From: Micromonospora antibiotica
GTDB taxonomy: Bacteria; Actinomycetota; Actinomycetes; Mycobacteriales; Micromonosporaceae
Assembly (NCBI RefSeq): GCF_017599305.1
Contig: NZ_JAGFWR010000015.1
Span: 80,375-144,374, forward strand
Reading direction: 5' to 3'
Length of the DNA: 64,000 nt
Made by a program: the position numbers and the translations under genes. A model generated the notes under the pieces. It had not been told where the DNA came from. It searched no databases and saw nothing but the letters and a program-made list of their open reading frames with translations. Of the stretch, positions 51,420 through 60,667 are shown piece after piece; the stretch's first letter is position 1; every line of letters begins with the position of its first letter.

Positions 51420-52196
51420 ATGACGGCAACGCTCGAGAACGACCTCTGGGTGCGGCGGTTCCATCCGGCACCGTCCAGCGCGATCCGGTTGGTGGCGATG
51501 CCGCACGCCGGGGGCTCGGCCAGCTACCTGTTTCCGGTGTCCCGGGCCCTCTCGCCCGCGGTGGACGTGCTGGCGATCCAGTACCCGGGTCGACAGGACC
51601 GCCGGCACGAGCCGGTCCTGGACTCCATCGCCGACCTGGCCGACGGGGTGTTCGAGGCGCTCACCCCGTGGCTGGACCGCCCGGTGGCGCTCTTCGGCCA
51701 CAGCATGGGTGCGGTGCTCGGCTACGAGGTCGGGTTGCGCCTGCAACGGCATACGGGTCGGCCGCCGGTGCGGCTGTTCGCCTCGGGCCGTCGGGCCCCG
51801 TCCCGGGTCCGGGACGAGCGCTACGTGCACACCCGCGACGACGCCGGGGTGCTGCGGGAGCTGGCCCGGCTCAGTGGCTCGGACCCACGGGTGCTGGGCG
51901 ATCCCGAGCTGCTGCCGATGATCCTGCCCGCCGTGCGGGGGGACTACAAGGCGGTGGAGACCTACCGGGCCGACCCGGATCAGCTGCTGGACGCCCCGAT
52001 CACGGTGCTGACCGGTGACGCGGACCCGATGACCACCCTGGACGAGGCGCGGGACTGGGCCCGGCACACCACCGGCGAGTGTGACGTGCGGGTGTATCCG
52101 GGTGGGCACTTCTATCTCAACGACCACGCCGCCGACGTGATCCGGCTGATCGGTGCCGAGCTGGCGCAGGCGCAGCAGGGCGGACCGACCGGCTGA
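51420..52196 (+). CDS. Type II thioesterase
   Basis: This 258-residue alpha/beta hydrolase of the editing (type II) thioesterase family has nucleophile Ser95 in GHSMG, probable Asp202 and His230 in GGHFYL, and the PHAGGSASY oxyanion region. It hydrolyses stalled or wrong acyl groups from PKS carrier domains. ATG 51420 was chosen because AGAGGA lies 6 nt upstream; the upstream in-frame extension has no ribosome binding site and overlaps the promoter. Its promoter shares the G-run design of the starter genes, tying it to the same regulation. Confidence 0.93.
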   Translation: MTATLENDLWVRRFHPAPSSAIRLVAMPHAGGSASYLFPVSRALSPAVDVLAIQYPGRQDRRHEPVLDSIADLADGVFEALTPWLDRPVALFGHSMGAVLGYEVGLRLQRHTGRPPVRLFASGRRAPSRVRDERYVHTRDDAGVLRELARLSGSDPRVLGDPELLPMILPAVRGDYKAVETYRADPDQLLDAPITVLTGDADPMTTLDEARDWARHTTGECDVRVYPGGHFYLNDHAADVIRLIGAELAQAQQGGPTG

Positions 52197-52219
52197 CCCG
52201 ACCGGGACCCGGTCGGGTC
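52195..52219 (+). terminator. Hairpin at the thioesterase stop codon
   Basis: Arms 52195-52206 and 52208-52219 are perfectly complementary; sterically this gives about a 10-bp stem with a 5-nt loop. Confidence 0.5.
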
Positions 52220-52235
52220 CGACCGCGCCGGCGCG

Positions 52236-52287
52236 GTGGTGACGTCCGACCAGGACACCGGGCCTGCGGGGGTGGTGACGTCCGACC
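52236..52287. repeat. 16-bp direct repeat, 36-bp period
   Basis: GTGGTGACGTCCGACC occurs at 52236-52251 and again at 52272-52287 in the non-coding spacer between converging genes. Function unknown. Confidence 0.75.
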
Positions 52288-52327
52288 GGGGCACCGTGCC
52301 GGCGGGGCGGTCACGGGCACCGGTACG

Positions 52328-52369
52328 ACGACGGGCGGGTCACCGGCGCACCGGTGACCCGCCCGTCGT
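52328..52369. terminator. Bidirectional terminator, 19-bp perfect stem
   Basis: Arms 52328-52346 and 52351-52369 with a 4-nt loop lie between the thioesterase (+) and the small conserved gene (-). Confidence 0.8.
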
Positions 52370-52374
52370 ACCCG

Positions 52375-52644
52375 TCATTCGGCGATCTTGGTCCGCATGG
52401 TCCACTGGAAGACCACCACCCGCGAGGCGTCGTCATTGAGGCCGTCGTGGTCGCCCGAGCGTTCGAAGTGTTCGTAGCCGCCCAGATAGGGCACCTTGAT
52501 CCGGCCGGTGCCGACCGGTGCGCTGTGGGCGCGATCGGTGGCCGGCAGGCCGACCGGTCCGCCCTCGAGCACGACGTCGAAGTGGTCACCGCCGCGAACG
52601 TCGCTGAACCGCCGCGCGCTGCTCACCCGGGTGAGATCGTCCAC
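52375..52644 (-). CDS. Small conserved actinomycete protein (DUF5988-like)
   Basis: This 89-residue protein has no transmembrane segment or signal peptide. The C-terminal half, with IKVPYLGGYEHFER and a final VFQWTMRTKIAE, resembles a small actinomycete family I recall as DUF5988; this was not searched. Function is unknown. GTG 52644 was chosen because GGAGGA stands just upstream; a longer in-frame N-terminus has no such site. Its promoter has TTAGGGG 38 nt before a CACGCT -10-like box, matching the starter and thioesterase promoters, so it is probably co-regulated with macrolactam synthesis. Confidence 0.72.
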   Translation of the reverse strand: MDDLTRVSSARRFSDVRGGDHFDVVLEGGPVGLPATDRAHSAPVGTGRIKVPYLGGYEHFERSGDHDGLNDDASRVVVFQWTMRTKIAE

Positions 52645-52715
52645 GCTTTCCTCCTCGGCTGGGGGCAAGGGCGCGGCGGACACCGTGTTCCGCGTCACTG
52701 CCCTCGGATGTCTCC

Positions 52716-52762
52716 AGCGTGGCGGCACCACTGGCCCGCGCATACCCGGAAGCGACCCCTAA
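52716..52762 (-). promoter_or_regulatory. Regulon-type promoter of the small conserved gene
   Basis: On the minus strand, TTAGGGG (G-run starting at 52759) is 38 nt upstream of CACGCT (52721-52716), a variant of the TACGCT -10 box. Only one clear element is seen. Confidence 0.45.
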
Positions 52763-53475
52763 CCCGCCGGCCGTCGACCAGATTTCAGCGGCCGGCCAAC
52801 CTGCGGTTACTTTGCGGCCCGGTGGGTCGCATTTGTGATAGCCCCGGCGATGTCGCAAGGGCGACAGCATTGACCAGAGCTTATGAATTGCATCTGTAAT
52901 AGTGTCGTCTTCTCGCTGAAACTCAATTTTTGCTCAAGAGTAGATTGCCCGATTCGCTGCTTCTCGTCCGGTCGGTGGTGGTGTGCCGACGTGGGCGGGA
53001 TCGGTGCGGGCCGGGAGAGTTGGCCCGAAAAATTCCGGTACGAACCCTCTGCCGGAGTCATTTCGCAGGTCAACGCGCTGTCCGACGGGCCGAATCTGCG
53101 GCTATCCGTGCAGGTCGGAGGGGGCGGGACGGTTGTTCGATCATGTAATTGCTACCGAGTAGTAATTTTTCGGCCGACGCCAACAATCCGACATAACGCC
53201 ATGGCCGTGCGTAATATCGATGACGAAGTATCACCACCCCACTACCGTCTTGTACGGGTGTCTATGTATGCTGTGCTCGCCGTCGGGACGCGGTGAAAGC
53301 CATCAATCAATTGGCAGTCATCATTGCATGACCTGGTTTGCCGGCTGACGTGGTCAGTGGCCGGGTGGGTCCCGGCGGCCCGCGTGGCATCGAGCCGAAG
53401 GGTCTCGCCGGGGGGCCCGTCCGTAGTCGGCGGCACCCTCGTTCGATGCGTCATCGCTGACCTGGGGGGAGACGG
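52763..53475. other. Long non-coding, relatively AT-rich region upstream of the LAL regulator
   Basis: These 713 bases hold no convincing gene. Base composition drops locally (for example AACTCAATTTTTGCTC near 52920 and GTAGTAATTTTTCGG near 53160). A TTGACC box at 52870-52875 with TGTAAT 19 nt later is a weak promoter candidate. The region probably carries the control sites of the regulator gene. A 138-codon open frame at 52883-53296 lacks actinomycete codon bias and was not called. Confidence 0.6.
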
Positions 53476-56316
53476 GTGGAATTTGTGGAGAGAAGCCGCG
53501 AGCTTGACATCTTGCGGGACCTTTACTCCGGAAGCGTCACGGGCAGGGGGCGGGTCGCGCTGATCAGCGGCCCCGGTGCCACGGGCAAGACCGAGTTGTT
53601 GCGGGCCTTCGCCGACCACGTCGGCGCAGCGGGCGGGCTGGTGCTGCGGGCTGCCTGCTCCCGGGCGGAACGCCTGCTGCCCGCCGCCGTGATGGGGCAA
53701 CTGTTCCACAGCGTGCCGCTGCCGGACGAGGTGATGCGGCGCATCGGCGCGTTCGTCGACATCGAGGGCGTCACGACCGGAGGGGACGCCGAGATCAGGG
53801 CCGTGCACGCGATGTGTGTCGAGCTGATCGACATCGCCCGCGCCCGCCCTCTCGTCCTGCTCGTCGACGACGTCGAGTTCGCCGACGAGACGACCCTGCA
53901 CACCCTGCTCTACCTGCAACGGCGCCTCACCGCCGCGCAGATCCTGGTGGTGCTCACCGAGTCGCCGCAGCCGCAGCCGTTCCACCCGGAGTTCCGGGCC
54001 GAGATCAGCCGGCAGGCGAGCTTCTGCAACATCCAGCTGTCGCCGCTGTCCGAGGCGGGCGTCGCCGAGCTGCTGCGCGGTTGGGTCGACGACGAGACGG
54101 CGGCGGCGCTCGCCCCGGCGTACCACGGGGTCAGCGGCGGCAATCCGCTGCTGCTGCACGCGCTCGGCCAGGACCGGCGGGTCGCCGGCTCGACGGAGGT
54201 CGCCGAGGTGGTCGTCGGCGACCAGTTCCGCCAGGCGGTCCTGGCCTGCCTGCGACGCTGGGACCCGACGATCCTGGAGACGGCCCACGGGCTCGCCCTG
54301 CTCGGTGACCTCGCCACCCCGGCGCTGCTGGCCCGGCTGCTGGACACCAAGCCGGCCCGGGTCCAGTGGGTACTCAACGCGCTGACGATGTCCGGCCTGC
54401 TGCACGCCGGGCGGTTCCGGCACCCGGCGGCACGGGCGGCGGTCCTGCACGATCTGACCCCGGAGGCGCTGGCCGAGATGCACGCCCGGGCGGCGGAGCT
54501 GCTGCACGCCGAAGGTGCCCCGGCCCCGGCGATCGGTGGGCACCTGCTCGCCGCGGGCGGCCTGGCCGAGCCGTGGGCGATCACGGTGCTCCAGGACTCG
54601 GCGACCCACGCGCTGGCCGAGGACCGGGTCGACGACGCGGTGGAGTCACTGAAGCTGGCCCACGACATGTGCGACGACGTCCCCCGCCGGGCGGCGCTCA
54701 CCGCGACGTTGGCCGCCTGCCAGTGGCGGATCAACCCGGCAGCGGTGAGCCAGCACCTCCAGTCCCAGCGTGACGCCCTGCGGGCCGGGCACCTCTCCGA
54801 ACGCCACGCCGCCGCGCTGCTGCGCTACCAGCTCTGGCACGGTCACCGGGCGGACGCCCAGGAGACCCTGCGGCACCTGCGGGACACCCGCCAGCAGCTC
54901 GACGCCACCACCGCCGCCGAGCTGGAGGGGTGCGCCGAGTGGCTGCGGCTGCACTTCCCGGTGGCGTTCGCCGAGCTCGACGCCGACGCCGACGCCGGCC
55001 CGGCGGTCACGCCGGCCGGGACCCCGGCGCGTTCCGACGGCTCACTCGGGTCGGCCACCCCCTCCCTGACCGCCGTGCTCACCGACGGGGTGACCGACGA
55101 GGTGATCGCCCGCGCCGAACAGGTGCTCGGCAGCCATCTGCTCGTCGACGTCGGGCTGGAGTCGGCGCTGTGCGCGTTGCAGACGCTGGTCTACGCCGAC
55201 CGGATGGACCGTGCGGTGCACTGGTGCGACGTGCTGGGCGCCGAGGCGGGCGCCCGGGGGGCCACCACCTGGCACGCCATCCTGTCCGACGTCCGGTCGC
55301 ACATCGCGCTGCGCCAGGGTGACCTGCCGCTCAGCGAGCGGTTCGCCCGCGAGGCGCTGGACGCGATGTCGCCGCACAACTGGGGGGTGGCGATCGGCTC
55401 GCCGTTGTCCAACATGCTGCTCGCCATGATCGGCATGGACAAGCTCGACGAGGCCGAGGCGCAGCTCAAACACGTCATCCCGGACGCCATGCGGGACACC
55501 TGGTTCTGGCCGTTGTATCTGCGGGCCCGTGGCCACCTGCACCTGGCCGGGGGGCGGGTGCACGCGGCGTTGGCCGACTTCGAGACCTGCGGGCAGTTGG
55601 CCACCCAGTGGGGGATGGACCTGCCGGCCCTGCTGCCCTGGCGGGGCGACCTGGCCCAGGTCTACCTGCGTTCGGGCCGGCCCGAACGGGCCCGCGCCAT
55701 GGTGACCGAGCAACTGTCCCGGCCCGGTGCCGAGAACGCCCGGACCAGGGGGGTCTCCCTGCGGCTGCTCGGTTCCGCGCTCGACGTCAAGCAACGGGTC
55801 AACACCCTGCGCCAGGCGGCCAACCTGCTCCAGGAATCCGGCGACCGCTACCAACTCTTCCTCGCCCTGGCCGCGCTGAGCAGCGCCCACTACGGGCGGG
55901 GCGAGTTCAACACCTCCCGGGTGGTGGCCCGCAGCGCGTTGCAGCTCGCCAAGGACATCCAGGCGCAGGCGCTGTGCCGGCGGCTGCTGCCCGGCGGCGA
56001 CGCGGCCGGCGGCGACGACCCGGACGCCCCACCGGAGCACGAGGAGATGTCCCGGCTCAGCGACGCCGAGCAGCGGGTCGCCACCCTGGCCGCGCTCGGC
56101 CACACCAACCGGGAGATCGGCAAGAAGCTCTACATCACGGTGAGCACGGTCGAACAGCACCTCACCCGGGTCTACCGGAAGCTGAACGTCCGGCGTCGCA
56201 CCGAGCTGTCACTGGGACTGCCGATGGACGCGGCCGGGGCCGGGCTGCTGGCCGTCGGATCGGGCGGCAGCGAGCGGTCCTGGCCGCAGTGGGAGTCGGC
56301 GGTCCAGGCGAGCTGA
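53476..56316 (+). CDS. LAL-family (large ATP-binding LuxR) transcriptional regulator
   Basis: This 946-residue regulator has an N-terminal AAA/STAND ATPase with Walker A GPGATGKT (residues 32-39) and Walker B LVLLVDDVEFAD (about 116-127), a long helical TPR-like middle, and a C-terminal LuxR helix-turn-helix (LSDAEQRVATLAALGHTNREIG to VYRKLNVRRRTEL, about 860-910). LAL proteins are the usual pathway-specific activators of macrolide and macrolactam PKS clusters. It is the best candidate to read the G-run promoter elements. GTG 53476 has GGAG 4 nt upstream. It is preceded by a long regulatory region and followed by a 22-bp palindromic terminator. Confidence 0.95.
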   Translation: MEFVERSRELDILRDLYSGSVTGRGRVALISGPGATGKTELLRAFADHVGAAGGLVLRAACSRAERLLPAAVMGQLFHSVPLPDEVMRRIGAFVDIEGVTTGGDAEIRAVHAMCVELIDIARARPLVLLVDDVEFADETTLHTLLYLQRRLTAAQILVVLTESPQPQPFHPEFRAEISRQASFCNIQLSPLSEAGVAELLRGWVDDETAAALAPAYHGVSGGNPLLLHALGQDRRVAGSTEVAEVVVGDQFRQAVLACLRRWDPTILETAHGLALLGDLATPALLARLLDTKPARVQWVLNALTMSGLLHAGRFRHPAARAAVLHDLTPEALAEMHARAAELLHAEGAPAPAIGGHLLAAGGLAEPWAITVLQDSATHALAEDRVDDAVESLKLAHDMCDDVPRRAALTATLAACQWRINPAAVSQHLQSQRDALRAGHLSERHAAALLRYQLWHGHRADAQETLRHLRDTRQQLDATTAAELEGCAEWLRLHFPVAFAELDADADAGPAVTPAGTPARSDGSLGSATPSLTAVLTDGVTDEVIARAEQVLGSHLLVDVGLESALCALQTLVYADRMDRAVHWCDVLGAEAGARGATTWHAILSDVRSHIALRQGDLPLSERFAREALDAMSPHNWGVAIGSPLSNMLLAMIGMDKLDEAEAQLKHVIPDAMRDTWFWPLYLRARGHLHLAGGRVHAALADFETCGQLATQWGMDLPALLPWRGDLAQVYLRSGRPERARAMVTEQLSRPGAENARTRGVSLRLLGSALDVKQRVNTLRQAANLLQESGDRYQLFLALAALSSAHYGRGEFNTSRVVARSALQLAKDIQAQALCRRLLPGGDAAGGDDPDAPPEHEEMSRLSDAEQRVATLAALGHTNREIGKKLYITVSTVEQHLTRVYRKLNVRRRTELSLGLPMDAAGAGLLAVGSGGSERSWPQWESAVQAS

Positions 56317-56337
56317 GCCGCCGCAGGTGCCGATTCC

Positions 56338-56359
56338 GGGGTGGGCCTAGGCCCACCCC
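56338..56359. terminator. 22-bp perfect palindrome after the LAL gene
   Basis: GGGGTGGGCCT and its exact complement abut without a loop (56338-56359). Followed by TTCGGG. It probably ends the regulator transcript. Confidence 0.65.
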
Positions 56360-56377
56360 TTCGGGTCATTAGCTCCA

Positions 56378-56406
56378 TTGAGCCGTATCGGCCCGATCCA
56401 TACCGT
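56378..56406 (+). promoter_or_regulatory. Conventional promoter of the ABC exporter
   Basis: TTGAGC (56378-56383), a 17-nt spacer and TACCGT (56401-56406) form a vegetative-type promoter about 50 nt before the GTG start. No G-run elements are present, unlike the cluster promoters. Confidence 0.55.
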
Positions 56407-56456
56407 GAACATGTACCCACCGCCGTTCGGCGACGTTCTTTTGCGGGGAGCATGAG

Positions 56457-57263
56457 GTGGACAGAAACAAGGACCGGCGCACGCCGACCAGCGGTGCCGA
56501 TGCGGTGCGGCTGGACGATGTACGCAAGACGTACGGCCGGGGTGAGAACCGGGTCGACGCGCTGCGGGGCGTGACGATGAGCTTCCCCCGGGGCAGCTTC
56601 ACCGCCGTGATGGGGCCCTCGGGCTCCGGCAAGAGCACGTTCCTGCACTGCGCGGCGGGGCTCGACGTGCCCTCGTCCGGCTCGGTGGTGCTGGACGGCA
56701 AGGAACTCAGTGGCATGAACGAGAACCAGCTGACCCGGCTGCGCCGGGAGCGGGTCGGCTTCATCTTCCAGGCGTTCAACCTGATGCCGGCGTTGAACGT
56801 GGAGCAGAACGTGGGCCTGCCGTTCCGGCTGGCCGGCCGCCGGCCCGACCGCCACTCCGTGGTGGAGGTGCTGGGTCGGGTGGGGCTGGCCGAGCGGCGC
56901 AAGCACCTGCCGAGCGAGCTGTCCGGCGGTCAGCAGCAGCGGGTCGCGATCGCGCGGGCGCTGATCATGCGACCGGCCGTGATCTTCGCCGACGAGCCGA
57001 CCGGCGCGCTGGACACCCAGACCACCATCGAGGTGCTGCAACTGCTCCGTGAGACGGTGTCCAGCGGGGGACAGACCATCATCATGGTGACCCACGACCC
57101 GGTCGCCGCAGCCGCCGCGCACCGGGTGCTGTTCCTCGCCGACGGCCAGTTCATCGGGGAGCTGGAGGCGCCGACCGCCGACGTGGTGGCCGAGCGGATG
57201 ACCCACCTGACCGCGTGGCAGCAGAACCGGGCGGCGCAGTCCACCGGCAGGGGTGGCTTCTGA
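56457..57263 (+). CDS. MacB/LolD-type ABC transporter ATP-binding protein
   Basis: This 268-residue ATPase has Walker A GPSGSGKST (53-61), signature LSGGQQQR, Walker B VIFADEPTGALD and the H-loop His in MVTHD. It powers the FtsX-type permease encoded next, with which it overlaps by one base (TGATG). Such pairs usually act on lipids, peptides or antibiotics at the outer face of the membrane. GTG 56457 has GGGGAG 6 nt upstream. The substrate is unknown. Macrolactam export or resistance is possible, but the two-component genes next to it suggest an envelope-stress or antimicrobial-sensing module. Confidence 0.93.
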   Translation: MDRNKDRRTPTSGADAVRLDDVRKTYGRGENRVDALRGVTMSFPRGSFTAVMGPSGSGKSTFLHCAAGLDVPSSGSVVLDGKELSGMNENQLTRLRRERVGFIFQAFNLMPALNVEQNVGLPFRLAGRRPDRHSVVEVLGRVGLAERRKHLPSELSGGQQQRVAIARALIMRPAVIFADEPTGALDTQTTIEVLQLLRETVSSGGQTIIMVTHDPVAAAAAHRVLFLADGQFIGELEAPTADVVAERMTHLTAWQQNRAAQSTGRGGF

Positions 57264-59827
57264 TGACGTACCTCGCGTGGCGCACCCTGCGCTACCGCAA
57301 GCTCGCGTTCATCGCGACGTTCATCGCGGTCTTCTTCGGTGTGGCGCTGATCGTCGCCTGCGGTGGTCTGATGGAGACCGGCATCCGGATGGCGGTCCCG
57401 CCGCAGCGGCTGGCGGCGGCCGACGTGGTGGTCAGCGGCAAGCAGACCTACGGTGTGCCCAAGAAGGACCCGCAGGACACCAAGAACATCAAGTCGGTGC
57501 CGCTGGCCGAGCGGTACTGGATCGATCCGGGCCTGGTCAGCAAGATCCAGGGGGTGCCCGGGGTCGAGCGGGCGGTGGCCGAGTCGTCCTTCGCCGCCAC
57601 CGTCGTGCGCAACGGCGCACCCGTGATCGTCGGCACCCAGTCGCTGGGGCACGGGTGGGAGTCGGCGCAGCTCGGGCCGTACCGGCTCGACGGGCAGCCC
57701 CCCGCGCAGGCCGGGCAGGTCGTGTTGGACCGGGCGGTGGCCAAGCTCGCCCGGGTCAAGGTCGGTGACCGGGTCGACGTCGTGGTCGGTGGGGTGACCT
57801 CCGCCTTCCAGGTCAGCGGCATCGCCACCCCACCGGGTGAGGTGAGCCAGTCGGCGCTGTTCTTCTCCGGCGACGACGAGCGGCGGCTCAACCCGCACAC
57901 CGGCACCTCCGACGCGATCGGGGTGCTGGCCAAGCCCGGCACCGACGTGGAGGCGCTGCGCGAGCGGATCGAGCGGACCCTCGCCGACCGTAAGCTCGTC
58001 GTGCTCACCGGCGACGACCGGGGCGCGGCCGAGTTCCCCGAGGCGGTCGGCGGCCAGGCGCAGCTCATCCCGCTCTCCGGTGTCTTCGCCGGCATGACGG
58101 TCTTCGTGGCGATCTTCGTGGTCGCCAGCACCCTGGGCCTGTCGGTGCAGCAGCGGCAGAAGGAGATCGCGCTGCTGCGCTCGATCGGTGCGACGCCCCG
58201 GCAGATCCGGACGATGGTGCGCCGTGAGGCGCTGGTGGTCGCCGTCGGCGCGGCGATCCTCGGCTGCGCCCCCGGGGTGTTCCTCGGGCCGCTGCTCTAT
58301 CACATCGTCTCCGACGCGGGGGTCATCTCGCCGGTGGTCGAGTTCCACCAGGGCTTCGTCCCCTACCTGGCGGCCCCCGCCATCGGGATCTTCGCCGCGA
58401 TGGTGGCCGCCTACGTGGCCGGGCGACGCCCCTCCAAGATCCGGCCCACCGCCGGTATCGCCGAGGCCGCCGTCCAGCGCAAGTGGGTGAGCTGGCCCCG
58501 GGTGGTGTTCTCCATCCTGTTCTTCGCCGCCGGGTTCGCGCTGATCCTGGTGACGGCGATCGTCATGCAGGGCGCGGTGGCCTCCGCGACCGCCGGGCCG
58601 GCGGTGATGTGCTGGGCGATCTCGATCGCGTTGATCAGTCCGGGGCTGACCCGGCTGTTCGCCGCCGTGCTCAGCGTGCCGGTGCGGGCGTTCTTCGGGC
58701 TGGCCGGCTACCTCGGCACGGTCAACGTCCGGACCCGCGCCGTCCGGGTGGCCTCCGCGGTCACCCCGATCATGCTGGCGGTGGCGCTGGCGGTGGCCAA
58801 CTTCTACCTCCAGACCACCCAGAACGAGGCCGCCGAGCGGTACTACTCCGACAACCTGCGGGCCGACCTGGTGCTCAGCTCCACCACCGGCGGTTTCCCC
58901 GCCGAGACGGTGGAGGCGCTGCGGTCCGCGCCGGGCGTCGAGGACGCGTCCGCGTACGTGACCAGCGCCGGGTGGATCAACAAGCCGTACGACGGGTCGC
59001 ATGTGGAGTCGCCCTGGCCGTTGCAGGGGGTGAGCGGGGCCAGCGCCGCCAGCATCACCGGTGTGCGCACGAGCGCCGGCAACCTGGGTGACCTCAGGGG
59101 TGACACCGTCGCGCTGCCCGAGGTCGCCGGCAAGAACGTCGGCGTCGGCGTCGGTGACCAGATCACCCTGCGGCTCGGTGACCGGTCGGCAGTCGACCTG
59201 CGGGTGGTGGCGCTCTACCCGGCCAAGAAGGGGTTCGAGACGATCCTGCTCCCGGCCGATCTGCTCGCCGCGCACAGCACCACCGGGCTGTCCCGGCAGA
59301 TCCTGGTCACCGCCGAGCCCGGCACCAGCCGGGACGCGCTGACGGCGAGCCTGCGGGAGAAGGTCGCCGGTCACCCGGGCACCATGATCGAGGGCCGCGA
59401 CGCGATCACCACGTTCGCCGAGCGGACCAAGACCCAGGCGTGGGTCAACTACCTGCTCGTGGCGCTGGTCGCCGGCTACACCATGATCTCGGTGGCGAAC
59501 ACCCTGATCGTGGCGACCGCCGGCCGACGCCGGGAGCTGGGCATGCAACGGCTCATCGGCGCCACCCGCAAGCAGGCCCTCCAGATGCTCAGCGTGGAGG
59601 CGGGCATGGTCGCCGTCATCGGTGTGGTGCTCGGCACCATCGCCTCCGTCGCCACACTGCTGCCGTTCAGCATCGTGGTGCTCGGGCGACCGGTGCCCTC
59701 CGGGCCGATCTGGATCTACCTGGCCGTGGTGGCGGGTGCGGCGGTGCTGGCCTTCGCCGCCACCGTGCTGCCCGGTCGCCGGGTGATGCTCACCCGACCG
59801 GCGGAAGCAGCGGTCGCCGTCGAGTAG
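57263..59827 (+). CDS. FtsX/MacB-family ABC transporter permease
   Basis: This 854-residue membrane protein starts with a TM segment (about residues 14-35), has a large extracytoplasmic domain, an FtsX core with three TMs (about 270-400), more TMs around 410-500, a second external domain, and a final three-TM FtsX core (about 730-845). This duplicated layout is typical of actinobacterial permeases working with a separate ATPase. ATG 57263 overlaps the ATPase stop. It ends before a 12-bp terminator and converges on the response regulator gene. Confidence 0.92.
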   Translation: MTYLAWRTLRYRKLAFIATFIAVFFGVALIVACGGLMETGIRMAVPPQRLAAADVVVSGKQTYGVPKKDPQDTKNIKSVPLAERYWIDPGLVSKIQGVPGVERAVAESSFAATVVRNGAPVIVGTQSLGHGWESAQLGPYRLDGQPPAQAGQVVLDRAVAKLARVKVGDRVDVVVGGVTSAFQVSGIATPPGEVSQSALFFSGDDERRLNPHTGTSDAIGVLAKPGTDVEALRERIERTLADRKLVVLTGDDRGAAEFPEAVGGQAQLIPLSGVFAGMTVFVAIFVVASTLGLSVQQRQKEIALLRSIGATPRQIRTMVRREALVVAVGAAILGCAPGVFLGPLLYHIVSDAGVISPVVEFHQGFVPYLAAPAIGIFAAMVAAYVAGRRPSKIRPTAGIAEAAVQRKWVSWPRVVFSILFFAAGFALILVTAIVMQGAVASATAGPAVMCWAISIALISPGLTRLFAAVLSVPVRAFFGLAGYLGTVNVRTRAVRVASAVTPIMLAVALAVANFYLQTTQNEAAERYYSDNLRADLVLSSTTGGFPAETVEALRSAPGVEDASAYVTSAGWINKPYDGSHVESPWPLQGVSGASAASITGVRTSAGNLGDLRGDTVALPEVAGKNVGVGVGDQITLRLGDRSAVDLRVVALYPAKKGFETILLPADLLAAHSTTGLSRQILVTAEPGTSRDALTASLREKVAGHPGTMIEGRDAITTFAERTKTQAWVNYLLVALVAGYTMISVANTLIVATAGRRRELGMQRLIGATRKQALQMLSVEAGMVAVIGVVLGTIASVATLLPFSIVVLGRPVPSGPIWIYLAVVAGAAVLAFAATVLPGRRVMLTRPAEAAVAVE

Positions 59828-59849
59828 GAACGCGCCCCACAGCGCCGTT

Positions 59850-59880
59850 GGTGCCCCCGGTCACCCCGACCGGGGGCACC
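59850..59880. terminator. Bidirectional terminator, 12-bp perfect stem
   Basis: Arms 59850-59861 and 59869-59880 with a 7-nt loop lie between the permease (+) and response regulator (-). Confidence 0.75.
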
Positions 59881-60004
59881 ACCGTGTGTCCGGGTCCCCG
59901 GGGCGACCTACCGTTGGGACGATCGGCCGGTGGCGGCCCGGGACAGACGCGACCGGCTGTCCGAAACAGACGGCCGGTGACGGTCCGGAACGGACGGCGG
60001 GGCG

Positions 60005-60667
60005 TCAGGAGACGTCGGCGCGGGTGCCGTTGAGGTACGCCAGCACGGCCAGCACCCGACGGTTGCTGTCATCGGCCGGGGTCAGGTCGAGTTTGGTGAA
60101 GATGCTGGTGGTGTACTTGGCGACCGCGCCCTGGCTGACGATGAGGCGCTGCGCGATGGCCGTATTTGAACATCCTTCGGCCATCAGCTTCAACACCTCC
60201 CGCTCGCGTGGGGTGAGGGTCGACAGCGGCTCCCGGCGGGACCGGCCGGCCAGCAACTGCGAGATGACCTGCGGGTCCATCGCGGTGCCCCCGTCGGCGA
60301 CCCGGCGGATGGCGTCCACGAACTGGTCGCTGTTGAGCACCCGGTCCTTGAGCAGGTAGCCGATGCCGCCGCTGGCGTCGGCGAGCAGCTCCTTGGCGTA
60401 CAGCTGCTCGACGTGCTGGGAGAGCACCAGGATGGGCAGGCCGGGGCAGCGCCGCCGGGCTTCCAGGGCAGCCTGGAGGCCCTCGTCGGTGAACGTGGGC
60501 GGCAGTCGCACGTCGACCACCGCGACCTCCGGGCGGAGGGTCACCAGGGCGTCGAGCAGTGCCGGTCCGTTGTCGACCGCCGCGACGATCTCGAAGTCGT
60601 ACGATTCGAGGAGCTGGACCATTCCCTGTCTCAGAAGGAAGAGGTCCTCGGCGAGTACAACGCGCAC
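60005..60667 (-). CDS. NarL/LuxR-family response regulator
   Basis: This 220-residue two-component regulator has a receiver domain with the phospho-acceptor Asp52 in VAVVDVRLPP and the conserved Lys in GYLLKD, then a C-terminal LuxR helix-turn-helix (TPREREVLKLMAEGCSNTAIA, about 149-200). GTG 60667 was chosen because GGAG lies 5 nt upstream. The start lies 37 nt inside the end of the kinase gene, so translation is coupled. It most likely controls the convergent ABC exporter or envelope genes. Being LuxR-type, it is also a second-choice reader of the G-run promoters. Confidence 0.93.
   Translation of the reverse strand: MRVVLAEDLFLLRQGMVQLLESYDFEIVAAVDNGPALLDALVTLRPEVAVVDVRLPPTFTDEGLQAALEARRRCPGLPILVLSQHVEQLYAKELLADASGGIGYLLKDRVLNSDQFVDAIRRVADGGTAMDPQVISQLLAGRSRREPLSTLTPREREVLKLMAEGCSNTAIAQRLIVSQGAVAKYTTSIFTKLDLTPADDSNRRVLAVLAYLNGTRADVS

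Noticed and set aside
52883..53296. 138-codon open frame upstream of the LAL regulator
   Set aside because: Poor codon bias for this genome, many Cys/Arg/Val residues in no recognisable order, no ribosome binding site and no family resemblance.
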